Origin: Uranotaenia lowii
Lineage: Eukaryota > Arthropoda > Insecta > Diptera > Culicidae
Direction of reading: 5' to 3'
Length of the DNA stretch: 64,000 nt
NCBI RefSeq assembly: GCF_029784155.1
Contig: NC_073693.1
Coordinates: forward strand, 330,402,592 to 330,466,591
A program made the translations under genes and the position numbers. Below the pieces are notes generated by a model that saw only the letters and a program-made list of their open reading frames with translations, was not told the DNA's origin and searched no databases. This document shows, piece after piece, positions 1 through 11,507 of this stretch; within the stretch, counting starts at the first letter, position 1; each line of letters starts with the position of its first letter.

Positions 1-504
1 TTTTTTTACTTCTTTATATACATTATATTAATTCATTTATAAAATATTAAATATGAATTCAGAAGACGACGTGAATTCAACTGACAGAATAGGCTGATTC
101 TTGCTGCGAAAATTAGTTTTTCTTAGAATTTGAGATCACAAAACTTTTAAATTTTCAGATAGCAGCCCATTTGTTTAAAATAGTGTCATTTCATTACCGA
201 TGATTTTGCTAGTGTCCACAGTTAGTTCTAATGATGACTTTTGCAACACAGACCATTTATATTCTTCTCGTAGTGTTTCTTTATTGGAATTTATCTGGGA
301 TTTCTCGACCGGAAATTCCCAGGAATATAAAAAAAAATGGGAACTCCCAAATCCCAGGAAATGTTAAAAAATCCAGGGAACTCTCGAAGTCAAATATGCT
401 AGACTACTTAAATTTTACACGATCCAAATCAGAAAAGTGGATCAGATTGAGCAAGGAAAATGATTGTTCTACCTTGATATTATAGGGCTAAGAATTAAAA
501 CATT
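1..504. other. AT-rich intergenic DNA, no gene
   Basis: No coding frame with recognisable protein content. Around 290-390 there is a short run of GGGA/TCCC-rich text (CCCAGGAA and GGGAACTCCC motifs) that reads partly as an imperfect inverted repeat; it may be the edge of an old repeat. Confidence 0.5.
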
Positions 505-680
505 TTTTGCCTTTCTTACAGAAAGGTATAGTTATTGGTCGATTTGGGAGATCATCTTTGTATCTTGGGCTCGAGCTCGCGGACATCAACTCGGGAAGCA
601 ACTGACTTACCAACTGAGATATATCACGAGCCCTAACGATGTCCGTGTATTTGTTTGTATAAGTATTAATTTTTGTACAC
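505..680 (+). repeat. Interspersed repeat, AGAAAGGTATAG family, copy 1
   Basis: This segment opens with GCCTTTCTTACAGAAAGG, continues with a stretch about TCGATTTGGGAGATCAT, and ends with a GATGTCCGTGTATTTG stretch. A second copy lies at 31,243-31,395 in the opposite orientation and matches over most of this length, including the core and both end blocks. I recall this core as frequent in mosquito intergenic DNA; that is memory, not a search. It encodes nothing recognisable and its transposon class is unknown to me. Confidence 0.7.
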
Positions 681-2165
681 TTTGATTTCGTCGAAAATAC
701 AGCAAATTTAAGCTGAAGATTTAACAATGATGAAAACATGGAATTAGAAAGTGTTTTTGTATGCCCCCATCATGTATTTTACAAACTCAATCAGAAAATA
801 ACAGATACGCCTGACTAACAGTGCTGCCTCCTTTACCCTCAAAAATGTTAGATTATTTTTCAACCTTAATAACTTTTTCATTATAATCCTGTTAGAAATG
901 CGGTATTCGGGTGAAATGTTCGTCAAAATTCAAGCTTTTTTTAATCTATTTTTAAAACGATCTAATTTTACATCTTTTCCTATCTGTTATTCAGTTTCAA
1001 TATTTGAAATAAGTCTTGAATGATGTAAAATGATATGCGTAATATTTTTTCGTAAAACATGTCACAGCCAGTTGTTATTTTGTCTACGTTGGAATGCAAT
1101 TTTGAAAACATTCAATTGGTTGGCGAAATCGTACGCATGAATCTGTGATAAAAATGGGAAAATGAGAACTTATGAACTAAGTGAAAATCTCATATAAATT
1201 GGAAAAATAAATCAAAGCAGTTTTTCGAGGTAAGAAAAAAGAAAAGTGTAGAATATAATTTTCCAGCGACACTCAATAAATTGTAAAATGACAATAATTT
1301 GATAGTTTTTTTATTGCTTTTTCATGGACATTTTCATGGAGTGAATTTTTAGAGTTAGTAAAAATAAATTCAGTATTTTTGCAAACTGTAAAAAATTACT
1401 GAAATATATGTCTATGAAAATTCATTTCTCTTTAAATTTATGTCTCTATCTAAATTTACGTCAAAAAATATGTTTCGCTTTTGTGCGTCCAATTTGACAT
1501 AAATTTACATCATTGACGATATAATATTATGTCGAATATGTCTTTCACTTATGTCTGAGAATTTATGGCTTCAAGCGTTTCTATTTTTCTCTAGTGCAAT
1601 TTTATTTCAAAAGTGATGCTTCAATTTCGTGCATCCAATTTGACATAAATTAACACAAAAAAATTGATAATGTGCACAATAATGTACACTCAATAAAAGT
1701 CCAACGTCAAAAACCCATCTAGTTCATGTGAAAAACTCGCAAAATTAAAAATAGGTCAAATGAAATTTGTGTAGTATTATAGAGTATCCCGTTATGTCTA
1801 AGTACGATTTTGATACAACCCTTCTCATTTCAGATGGCGTTTAAATAGCTGATTTCTGCTGTATTTTATTGTTTACAGTTCAACATCACTTTAACAAAAT
1901 TTTGTGTATCGTGCACTCCAGTTTTCATTATTTTCGTGAAAATGAGAAACATTTTTCCTGAAAAGCGCAAAAATATCGTTCACATATGATGTAATTTTCT
2001 TCAACTTCTCGCTGAGTCAGGTGGCGAAAATGGAAGAAGTAAGCATTGGAGCGGGCCGAAATGAGAAACCTGGTCCGGTGGACAAAACTTTGGACCGGAA
2101 ATTCATGTCTGCTTACGCCAATAGGAAAACTGCCTCATTTCGAGATGTGACTAAAAAATGGGATC
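681..2165. other. AT-rich intergenic DNA with a short direct repeat
   Basis: No gene seen. A block reading GTGCRTCCAATTTGACATAA occurs at about 1483 and again at about 1629, some 146 bp apart, so part of this stretch is a diverged local duplication. The remainder is AT-rich text without recognisable structure. Confidence 0.5.
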
Positions 2166-2169
2166 CCCT

Positions 2170-2530
2170 TGTAACATAAAAGACTACGGATAGGCTAAGC
2201 TTGCCTGATTGCTTGGTTTTATCCGAGGTTGCCTGGATATTTAATACGAAATTTGAAAATAGTCCGGTTGCCCGGATTTCATTGAAAAAAAAACGGATTT
2301 TGCCATTTTGTCCGGATTTTTTCACTGTATTTGCCAAATAAAAAAAAAACAAATTGTGTTGTAATTTTTTTTAATTATTTATACGTCCAAAACGCTTTTC
2401 GAGTTTTTCCTTAATTTTTTTTTTAATTAATTCCTGGGTTTTGACCAAATGTGTTCGAGCATTTCCCGGATTTCTGGTCGACAATTTTGAAATCAAATGC
2501 CCACATTTTACCAGGTAAATGCAAAATTTT
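2170..2530 (+). repeat. Interspersed repeat family A, copy 1 (decayed)
   Basis: The run TTGCCTGATTGCTTGG, a GGATATTTAATAC block, a TTGCCAAAT block followed by a long A run, and a CTGGGTTTTGAC block recur in the same order at 44,462-45,050. The other copy is interrupted by a SINE. Repeated CCCGG/TCCGG words near the ends suggest the termini of a DNA transposon, but no clean inverted termini or target duplication could be fixed. Boundaries are approximate. Confidence 0.55.
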
Positions 2531-2679
2531 ATCAAAAATATTGTTTTTGGGCAAAAACACTTCGTTGGCTTTCTTATTTTTGGCAAAAAATGCCACCATT
2601 TACGAGTCAAATATGTTTGTTGATGAATATTACCGGATATGAATTTCCTCATTTTGGTTGTGAGTGGTTTTAGATTTCT

Positions 2680-3250
2680 CATCGATATGACTCATCATCA
2701 ATCGCCGAAGAATAAAATCTTAGCTCTTGACAAAAAACAATTTTTGGATTTCGTGATACAATTTCCACAAAATTCAATCGAAAAATCATATTGAGTCATT
2801 TTACTTGAAAAATAACAATCCACATAACCAATGTAATAGAATCTAAAGAACATATCAAACTTGCCTCAACATTTTATTGATTTTATACGGAACTTCGAGT
2901 AAAAGACTTCTTTATTCAACGTCTGCATGAAAAACCCTAAATTGTGAAAAAAAACTTCTCAAAAATACGCTCAGAAAACAGAACTTTCATCTATGCATTT
3001 AAATAACGATTCAACGTTCAACGGTGATTTTTTTTTCCTTTTTTTTTTGTTCGAGGGATTTTAAGCATCATTATGGCATATTCATCCCGAAGTTGGTCGT
3101 TTCACGTGTTTTTGTGGTTCATTTTCTGGTATACGTACATATATTTATATTGATTTGTGTCCATCGCTTAAAAGACTTCAGTTTCAAACAAAAAATTATA
3201 TTTCATAATTTTTAGTCATTGCTGTGGTATAGCTCTAGAAGACATCCGAA
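2680..3250 (+). repeat. Old duplicated segment B, copy 1
   Basis: Anchors shared in order with 8,840-9,445 are: ATCGAYATGACTCA; CATTTTACTTGAAAA followed by a CCACATA block; CTTATACGCAACTTCGA (here TTTATACGGAACTTCGA); CATTCAACGT; and GCTGTGGTA. Between the anchors the copies are heavily diverged. It could be an old transposon relic or an old duplication. No coding capacity was seen. Confidence 0.5.
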
Positions 3251-4640
3251 TTAGAGTGATATAAAATTGTACTACATCATTTCAAACAAAAAAGATTAAA
3301 CATATTTTTAAATCGTAGATAAACGTTAAAAATTTCCATTTTTAGGAACAAAATTTGAAGTAAATTAAATCTATCAACAGAAAATCGAATGTTGGAGAAG
3401 AAGTTCAAATTAATTGAACAAATAAAATTATACGAAAATAACCACTGACTAAGATTTAGTGATATACCTAATCAGTTTCGACTAATTTAGTTCGACTTGC
3501 GTTTAAAACGATATTAAACTTCAAATTTTTTACTATATAACATATGAATTTGTTTGGTTTTTCGTTTTCTTATTTGTTTCGTCAAACAATTATCTGTCTT
3601 AATTATAAAAAATGAAGTTTCATTTCTACAGTTCTGTATTCGACCTATTATTACCAATAAAGTTTCGCAAAATATTAACAAGTGTTATTTAAGATGCGGC
3701 CGCCAAAAGATTTAAAATTCAAAGTGATCCGAAGTTTTTGAAACCTACTATACTAATGTAAACAAACCACAAACCTCTTATGTGCCCTAGAAAAGACATT
3801 CAAAGTTGTACAAAAATAAAGTTTTTCAAAATTTATTTTTTAATTTAAACGTTTTTGAAAACTACTTAACTGTAGGATAAAAATAAAAAATCACAAATAC
3901 TGTTTTACATAGCCAATGTATTGATTGCCCTTGCCAAAATATTTCATGAAATTATTGAAAGCCCTAGAAAGCAAATACTGCCATTTTAGAACTATTTTCA
4001 ATGGATTCAGTTTTTTTTATTTTGAAATGGTTATAACTATTTTCATGAATTACTTAGCTTCTTTTTATGTTAGCAAAAAATGGGGCTTAAAAATTCATAT
4101 GCAAAAATTTTTTCTCCCATAAAAAATTTCCAAATAAAATAAGAACGCGTTGTGCTAACTAGGGAATCAACTAAATCATCTCAAATTTTACACTGATGTT
4201 TGGTAACCCAAAAGGCATCGAAAAAAGTACATTTTTGCATCGGTCTAATGGGGCTCCCTATAATATAACACGTTTCCTGGAGCGGGTCACTAACGATCAT
4301 CAGGACAGACTCGGTGGTATTCGAAGAAAAGTTTGAAATTCCTAAAACGAATACCTTTTGTATAATTTTTGTTTATAAGTTCAAGGAAAATTTTGGTTTT
4401 GTGTTGTCATCGCCTTTATTTCGCCTTCATAGCTATGAGATACATTCGTTTGTTACGGCCAGGTAACAATATTTTGTAGCTTTCTTCCAAAATTACTCCG
4501 CATCGCAGCTATGATTCAACATTTAATAATCAAACTGCTCTTCTTCAAACGTAATGGCACCAATTTTCTGAGATCGATACTCAACGAAAACGATCTTCCG
4601 CCGTTTAAACTCCGCAATAAATTATTTTGAATTATGGGCA
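3251..4640. other. AT-rich intergenic DNA, nothing recognised
   Basis: No gene, clear repeat or structured RNA was recognised in this stretch. Short open frames here show no protein-like composition. Confidence 0.5.
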
Positions 4641-5640
4641 TCCCTAACTTCAGTAACGTCAAAGGAAAACCCCAATTTCCCTAAAGGTCAAACTTTCTTT
4701 CCACCCACACCGCGCGGGAGAGACAATTCCTAGGCTTAGAAGAAATACCTCACGAATGGTCGGAAATAACACTCAACACATTCTCATATGGGAAGCACCG
4801 TAACAAAAATGTTCCGAGGTTTTCTTTCACAGTTCATACCTTAATGGATGGATGCCGGTCGATGCCTTCGTTGAACTTCGAAGATCGCGAAAGAAGCTCG
4901 CGCATTTCGATTCCATTCCACGCTGCGCGGTTGCATTGTGGGATCAGCAAAAAATCGCAACCATTCTTGCAATTATCGAGAGCTGTTTGCTCCCGACACC
5001 GTGCTACGAGGCCGGGCAGCGATCGATCGGTGGCTCTTCGGAAATTGCCAACTATTCTTCGTGTTTCCTTTTGGGGAAAAAACGACAAAGGAAGAATCGG
5101 AAGAAAGGTGAAAGAAGACAGTCGGAAAAAATTAACGTATAGGTTGAACTTCAAATCGAGCCATCTGCGCCGTTTCAAGAAAATTCGCCACCGAGATGAG
5201 AGCCATTATTATCTTCGTTTGGCTCGGCGCATGTTTCCGAATGGTGGTGCACCGTTAAAAGATGCATTATTTTATAACGAAAGTGAAACGGTCAAACGAT
5301 TTTTTTCCGCGCTTCTGACGCACCTCCGCAGGCTGCTGAACGTTTAATGTCTATGTGTGGTGGTGTGAAGCATCCGCCGAAGTCAATGGCTTCTAAATTG
5401 GATGGGTTTTCTTCACGTAATCGCGTAACGCGGTATGATGGATGAGAGATGCTCGCAATCTTTCGATTGTGGCGGGGGAGGAATTGTGCGGGAGAATGAA
5501 GAGGGACGGCGGAACGAAGTTTATAAAAATTCCTCCATCAAGGTGCTTTAAATTGTTGCAGACTGTTTGTGGCTGGCTGCTGGCTACACGAGCAATAAAT
5601 TGATTGATGCGAACAACAATAAACTATCTGGTGCATATTT
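4641..5640. other. Unique, less AT-rich stretch of unknown function
   Basis: Base composition is visibly richer in G and C than the neighbouring DNA, and no copy was noticed elsewhere in the window. Open frames of 114 to 167 codons occur on both strands across the same bases (4,834-5,347). This is what GC-richer non-coding DNA gives by chance, and none resembles a protein family I know. It could be a regulatory region, a non-coding RNA or an exon of an unrecognised gene. I make no functional call. Confidence 0.35.
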
Positions 5641-5875
5641 TATGGGCAAATTGTTTGAACATGGGTTTGAACACGGCCATGCGAAACTATCTCAATATAC
5701 ATAACTGCTGAACTGAATTTGAAAAAATACTAAACAGATTTGTTTCACACAGGAGAAATTTGATGAAAAACTGTTTTTTACCTCTGTTCGAGGAATGTTT
5801 CTAGATTTTACCAACTGATTTTTTTTAAAACATGATTTAAACAGAATTTTTCAAAGAGTTTTCAATTGATTTGTT

Positions 5876-6110
5876 GCCGCCGGACGTGGCCTAGAGGATA
5901 GCGTTCCAGTCTTCTAAGCCAGAGTCCATGAGATCGAATCCCGATCACGGCACACATAGTACTCTTTCTGTGGTCTGGTGGTTTTAGCATTTGTAAGATG
6001 CTAGCCAAAATATCCTTGAAAGATGTACGCCTTAGAGTTAAGTAAATTAGATCTCTTCAAAGAAACAAGAAGTTTCACTGAGATCCTATATGTGTGTGTT
6101 CGTTTTTAAA
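5876..6110 (+). mobile_element. tRNA-derived SINE
   Basis: The head (about 5,879-5,953) looks like a tRNA. A polymerase III A box is visible as GTGGCCTAGAGGATAGCG, and a B box as AGATCGAATCCC about 45 bp downstream. The head is followed by a tRNA-unrelated body and a short TG-rich tail (TATGTGTGTGTTCG near 6,090). Mosquito genomes carry such SINEs, but the family here is not named because no consensus could be compared. Flanking target duplications were not identifiable. It is not a functional tRNA: the cloverleaf ends do not pair. Confidence 0.65.
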
Positions 6111-6194
6111 AAAAAGTGGATCAGTCAGAGAATCATGGTCCAAAATGATCACTAGGAAGGAATCCTACCGAAGATCCGGCCCAAGGATAATTAA

Positions 6195-7632
6195 CCACAG
6201 AGAATAGACGTACAAGGCCAATCAAAAAATCTTCAAGAAATTGTGTAAAATTTCAAATGCTGACATCCAAAAAATACGTTGTAAATGGACTTGAAACAGT
6301 GCCATCTATTGCGCCGTTCAAAAGTTACGAATCAAATTTTCAAGTGCCCAGTTTTCGAAAAGGCGTAATCGTATATGAACTCATCAATAATTGAGCTAAT
6401 GCCGCTATAAAATAGAGGGTTCAATTTTTTGCTAGATAAATGCAATAAGAGCTACTTTTGACTGGATAGAATTTCACTTCCTCTATTTTATACAGTTTTT
6501 ACCAATTCCCAACGATCGTTTTGAACCAATTTTTGTTTTTTGAGTGGCCCAGCCAGATGTCTCCAAACACACTAAAAAGAACTGTCAAAACCAAACAGAG
6601 AATAAAAACAAAATTTTGGTCCGTTTTGAACTGGTCGTATGAACTGTTTAGCATGTTTCAAGAAAATTGCATAATAGAAAAATATCTTAAAAGTTAATCG
6701 CTATTTCCTTCAAGCTAGAAGTGCTAAATTTTGGACAATGGGATGCAAAAGTGATTTTTGAAAGTTACCCGCTTTGAAATGTCAAGAATCAGTTCTGAAG
6801 GGTTAGACTGATTGTCAATAATGTTCCTAATTGACTGGATATATCCAATTCGACCGTTCCAGAGATGCAAAAACTTATTGTAAAACTGTTGTTTATTTCG
6901 GCTGCCTCAGTAAGGCAAAAATAAAGGAATGAATAAAAGTTTATCATCGGTACTTTTTATACGGTTTTCGCTTATTGACATTTTTCGGTAAGTGAAACAA
7001 CTTTTTTTTTAATTTACGTAACGTTTGGGGTTACTTTTCTTCACCTATCATCAAATGTCCCTCAGAGTAACCCGGAACGTTACGAAATTAAAGTTGTTTC
7101 ACTCACCGAAAAATGTCAATAAGTAAAAATTGTATAAAAAGTACCGATGATAAACTTTTATTCATTCCTTTATTTTTGCCTTGTTGAGGCAGCCGAAATA
7201 AACAACAGTTTTACAATAAGTTTTTGCACTTCTGGAACGGTTATCGTCAGAGGACGAATATGATATATCCAGTCAATTAGGAACATTATTGACAATCAGT
7301 CTTACCCTTCAGAACAGATTTTTGACATTTCAAAGCGGATTACTTTCAAACATCACTTTTGCATACCATTGTCCAAAATTTAGCACTTCTAGCTTGAAGG
7401 AAATAGCGATTAACTTTTAAGATATTTTTCTATTATGCAATTTTCTTGAAACATGCGAAACAGTTCATACGACCTGTTGAAAGCTGACCAGTTTGGTTTT
7501 AACAGTTTGAGTTCTCTTTGTTGTGTTTGGAGACATCTGGTGGCCCAACCAAAAAACCAAAATTGGTTCAAAACGATCGTTGGAAATTTTGCACGAATTT
7601 TGTGGGTTTGCTTGTACGTCTGTTCTCTGTGG
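6195..7632. mobile_element. Foldback transposon with about 500-bp inverted arms
   Basis: The outermost 22 bp are inverted repeats differing at one base: left begins CCACAGAGAATAGACGTACA (6,195-6,216) and right is its complement at 7,611-7,632. Long arms at about 6,510-7,010 and 7,085-7,590 are reverse complements with high identity, around a centre near 7,050 of about 75 bp. The left arm has an extra 250-bp insert (about 6,250-6,510) absent on the right. The bases just outside (ATTAA left, ATCAA right) could be a 5-bp target duplication with one change. No transposase is encoded, so it is non-autonomous. Confidence 0.75.
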
Positions 7633-7639
7633 ATCAACT

Positions 7640-8250
7640 TTTCAAAGTAAAAAATTTAGAGCTTCGGTTACTGAACTATTCGTTTAAAAAAGTAACAAAT
7701 TTGCCACAGGTAATGTGCGGAATAAGATAAAATCCTTTTTTTCCCAGATGAACATTTCTAACTCTATGTATTAAAATAGCTTTTTAGAAGGTAAAATAGG
7801 ATAGCGTTTTTACATTTGTGTTTTCTTGTAAAAGACATTTTTGGAAAGATGAATTCAAACTTTCAATAATGAATCAACCATTTTTATGAATTTTTATGTG
7901 CATAGAAGCTATTCAAAGAAGCGAAATTAAGGCATGCAAATTGATACATGAATCGGTTTAGATTCATTTCATAAGAATTATTAATATTTTCGGAAAATTT
8001 CGTACTAATGTAATGGATCTTTAATAAAAAATACTGACGTAATGAAGATTAATTAATTAATCCTGATAAACAACCTCAAATCATCAAAGGGCCCAGAAAT
8101 AAGTGTGACGCCAATTCATAATCTTTGTCGAATACTGACTGAATCAAATAAGTAAACAAACTTCTAGTTCAAATTCCATAACGAAGAATGAAAACCTTGA
8201 TTAGTTATTTCGATTATTTTAGCTATTCATCCCAAATGAAAAATAACAAC
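7640..8250. other. AT-rich intergenic DNA, nothing recognised
   Basis: No gene or repeat recognised. Confidence 0.5.
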
Positions 8251-8255
8251 GTACA

Positions 8256-8313
8256 CAGACCTCTTCCAATTTGGCAACTCGCCCAAATACTTTGTGTTGC
8301 CAGTATTGACCGG
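8256..8313. repeat. Short inverted repeat, ACAGACC family, diverged copy
   Basis: It reads ACAGACCTCTTCCAATTTGG followed by CAACTCGCCC and TTTGTGTTGCCAG. This is the same order as the better preserved copy at 28,057-28,134 and the inverted one at 31,764-31,860. The ends fold back on one another (TTTGGCAAC versus GTTGCCA). Confidence 0.5.
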
Positions 8314-8839
8314 TTTTTTTCTTAACTTTTTTTTCTTTGAATTCTAAATGAATTATTAGTATCTATTATTATTTTTTGTCGAAGTTTGATAATTTTAAGT
8401 GATTTTTAGTAAATTTTGATCATTTTCGAAAGTTTCGAAAAAAAATCTAAAAATATCTAAATAAAATTTGAAAAAAAAAAAACACTTCGCAAACCGCACA
8501 AGGAAATCTCGAAAGCAACGCGTTATTACTTGATCAAAAATGCATTTGTCCGTATGGTAAACTTTTTTCAAGCGTTTAAGCATTCATTATGTTTTTTTTT
8601 AAGCAAAAGTGCAATATTATTTAATAGCAATACATAATATTGGAGATTTTTTATACAAATTACATTTTTCCCAGTATTATCTCTTTGAAATTGAAAAAAA
8701 AGTATGGAAGCAGGCCGGAAGAACAAACAAAAAATCGGAAGGCTACAGATGATCACAGGCATTTATAAGTCCGTTGCTCAGATTCTGGATAAAATAGAGC
8801 TACCAACAAGTGGAGCCATTTTGTTCTTGAATATTTTTC
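8314..8839. other. AT-rich intergenic DNA, nothing recognised
   Basis: No gene or repeat recognised. Homopolymer A and T runs are frequent. Confidence 0.45.
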
Positions 8840-9445
8840 TTATCGACATGACTCAGAATCAAAATGATCGATTGAATTCTGAGTTCCCACATATCTGTGA
8901 TTTTATTGGAAAATCTATGGGACGCCTTTTTTCAGAAATTTCATAGGGAAATCATCGATAATTTATGACATTTTACTTGAAAATTAGCAGTCCACATAGT
9001 CTAATTAAGATTAGCTTTAGAAATCCTATCCCAGTGGTATCGGAATTAAATTTTAAAAAATCATGAAATCTGTAAAAAAATGATCTAGAATCAAGAATGT
9101 TAACTGTAATTTTTGTCCAAATTCAATAAAAAAAACTTTAAAATCATGATTTTTCCTGAGATTGTAAACAACTTTGTTCAAAATATCAATGCAATGATCT
9201 TATACGCAACTTCGAATTTAAAAACAGTTTTTTCACTTTTTGTAAAAAACAGGGATCCTGGGACAGAATAAAATTTTGGAAATTATGTAATTCTCGGAGA
9301 TACGCACAAAAAAATGGAATTTATGTAAATAAATTTTAATAATCATTCAACGTGCAATGCCGAGGAGACAGTGATTTCTCTAAAAACTAAAAATATGTTT
9401 TCACGCTAATAGTTATCGCTGTGGTAAAGCTTCAGACCAGACCAG
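8840..9445 (+). repeat. Old duplicated segment B, copy 2
   Basis: This is the diverged partner of 2,680-3,250. It carries the same ordered anchors (TCGACATGACTCA, CATTTTACTTGAAAATTAGC, CTTATACGCAACTTCGA, CATTCAACGTGCAATG, CGCTGTGGTAAAGC) and has a local insertion relative to copy 1. It is non-coding. Confidence 0.5.
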
Positions 9446-9840
9446 AAACCTGTTTTTACATTAAAGAATTTATCTGGAAAACACGGTTCAAACTTTTATA
9501 CGAACCATAAAGTAGCCTTGAAGCCTTGAATATTTGTTTTCAATAAAATTAATAAAATAAAAGAAAAACAAATAATGGCTATCCCGAGAGGAAAAATATG
9601 CGAAAGCTTTTGGTAAAATGGAAGACCCTTCCAAAGGCGATAAAGTAACCTATCGTCAGCCACTCAGGTTACTGATGGCCGTTTTTATAATGGAATATGG
9701 CAGAGAAGTTTTTAAAATCTCATTTTTAAAACCTTGTTAGTAATATTTGGTCTTTCGATGGTATTTGTTATTTTTTTATAAAAAAAAAATTCTGATTAAA
9801 ATAATTTTTTGATATACTTTTTGCCATTTTCATTATATTT
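9446..9840. other. AT-rich intergenic DNA, nothing recognised
   Basis: No gene or repeat recognised. Confidence 0.4.
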
Positions 9841-9844
9841 GTTA

Positions 9845-11234
9845 CTAGCTGACCAGTGTGCTTTGCTACGCCTTCCTTTAAAAAATAAAACTATAAAAAC
9901 TCTTAAATTTTCTTGTAGGCTTAATTTTAAAACAAATTTCAACAAATTTCAGAAACAACGCCTTTAAAACGAGGGTTGCAGTTAGCGTTTCGAACTACAA
10001 TACAAAGAAAAGTTCATGCCTATTATTTACTGAAACTTGGTTTCTACATAAATTCTGAAATTTTACTCTGTTTTGAGATCTCTAATTATGCCTTTTTAAG
10101 TTATTCCTCCACCCTCACCCATATGCCACATTTTATTCCATTCGTAATTTTTTTTTGTACTAAAAAACCCTTCAATGCTAAATTTGGTTCCATTTTCTAG
10201 ATCATTTCTCATTTCTCATATTATTTATAGGAAACCCCATTGCTCACTTCAAGATTACTCGGATTTAAATACCCTCCGAGGCAAAACTTGTTTCCATTTG
10301 CTTGAACACTTTTTCAATAATGTGCTAGCTAAAACTCACCGAAAAACGTCGATCAGATAACATAGAATTCATCGCAACGATAAAATAAAAAACAATATTA
10401 ATTGATTTTTATTTTATCGTGCTTGCTAAAACTCACCGAAAAACGTCGATCAGATAAGAATTCATCGCAACGATAAAATAAAAATCAATATTAATTGATT
10501 TTTATTTTATCGTTGCGATGAATTCTATGTTATCTGATCGACGTTTTTCGGTGAGTTTTAGCAAGCACTTAAAAAAAATAAAATGTAAACGCGAAACAAA
10601 ACAATCTGAGCCAGAACAAATAGTGTAGACGAAGGCCAGCAAATTGTGAAATTTATTTTAAATTGTAAATTAAGTGTAGGATTTAATTTTTCAAAATAAA
10701 ATATTAGTGACCACTGACGAGGAGCGAATGCCAAAGTATCTCGAAACATCTGGAAAATTGGTAACAACGTTTTTATTTTCTAAAACTCTGCGACAAACGT
10801 CGATTAGATAACATAGAATTATGTAATCTCTCTCTTCCTATCTCCCATTGGAAGGAGGGATGGGTAACAAAGAATCATAGAAACATTTATCGCTTTGAGA
10901 TGCCAAATTTGATTCCACATGCTCCATTTGCTCTCCAGTAATACAAAAAAATGCGGAAGTCCACATCCTCCATCTTATTTCCCCATTGGAAGAAGGGAGG
11001 GATCTCAAATAATAATAAAAACATTTCCGTACCCAAATGTTAAATTTGGTTCGTTTTTCTAGATTAGTTTTTCAGGTATGCAAAAAACAGGGGTCCTACT
11101 AGAAGGAGGGAGGATTGCCAAATATTTATTGGAACGTTTCTTGTATCCTAATACTATCCCGTGTCAATTTTTCTTCCATTTGCTTGTTCAGTTTTCGGGT
11201 TATGAGAAAAATTGTAAGGAAGGCCCCTCCATTA
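9845..11234 (+). repeat. Diverged tandem repeat region (about 100-140 bp units)
   Basis: The phrase AAATTTGGTTCCATTTKCT or a decayed version recurs at about 10,176, 10,275, 10,900, 11,038 and 11,165, usually followed by a TTTTC(A/G)GGTTATG-like block and preceded by GGAGGGA-rich text. The left edge (about 9,846) carries CTGACCAGTGTGCTTTGCTA. A related CCGGTGTGCTTTGCTACA occurs at about 17,933, so that end belongs to a dispersed family. A hairpin (10,325-10,566) is embedded. The whole looks like the internal tandem part of an old repetitive element of unknown class. Confidence 0.5.
10325..10566. repeat. Direct plus inverted repeat hairpin
   Basis: A unit beginning GCTAAAACTCACCGAAAAAC and ending in ATTTTTATTTTATCGT occurs twice as a direct repeat (from about 10,326 and from about 10,425), then once inverted (10,499-10,566). 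The second direct copy and the inverted copy form a stem of about 65 bp (10,421-10,566). One arm lacks five bases (CATAG) present in the others. A further fragment of the unit is at about 10,783-10,820. Confidence 0.75.
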
Positions 11235-11507
11235 TCTGACCATGCAACATAATCTAACCATGTGACATAATCTGACCATGCAACCAAATCTGCCCATATG
11301 ATATAATCAGACCATGTAGCATAATCCGACCATGCAACTCAATCAGCCATGCATTATAATCCAATCATGCAACATAATCCGACCATATGACATAATCGGA
11401 CCATGTGACATAATCGGACCGTGAAAAATAAGCCAACAATGCAACATACTCCGACCATGTGACATAATAGAACCATGCAACATAATCCGACCATGCAATA
11501 TAATCTG
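11235..11507. repeat. 18-bp minisatellite, about 15 copies
   Basis: The monomer is approximately TCYGACCATGYRACATAA, repeated head to tail with substitutions in most copies and a few indels. The open frames across it on the minus strand are products of the 18-bp (6-codon) period, not genes. Confidence 0.85.

Noticed and set aside
4834..5347. Overlapping frames of 167, 114 and 96 codons as a possible gene
   Set aside because: Open on both strands over the same bases, with basic low-information sequence and no known family or splice support.
5879..5953. Functional tRNA gene
   Set aside because: A and B boxes are present, but the acceptor ends do not pair and a non-tRNA tail follows, as in a SINE.
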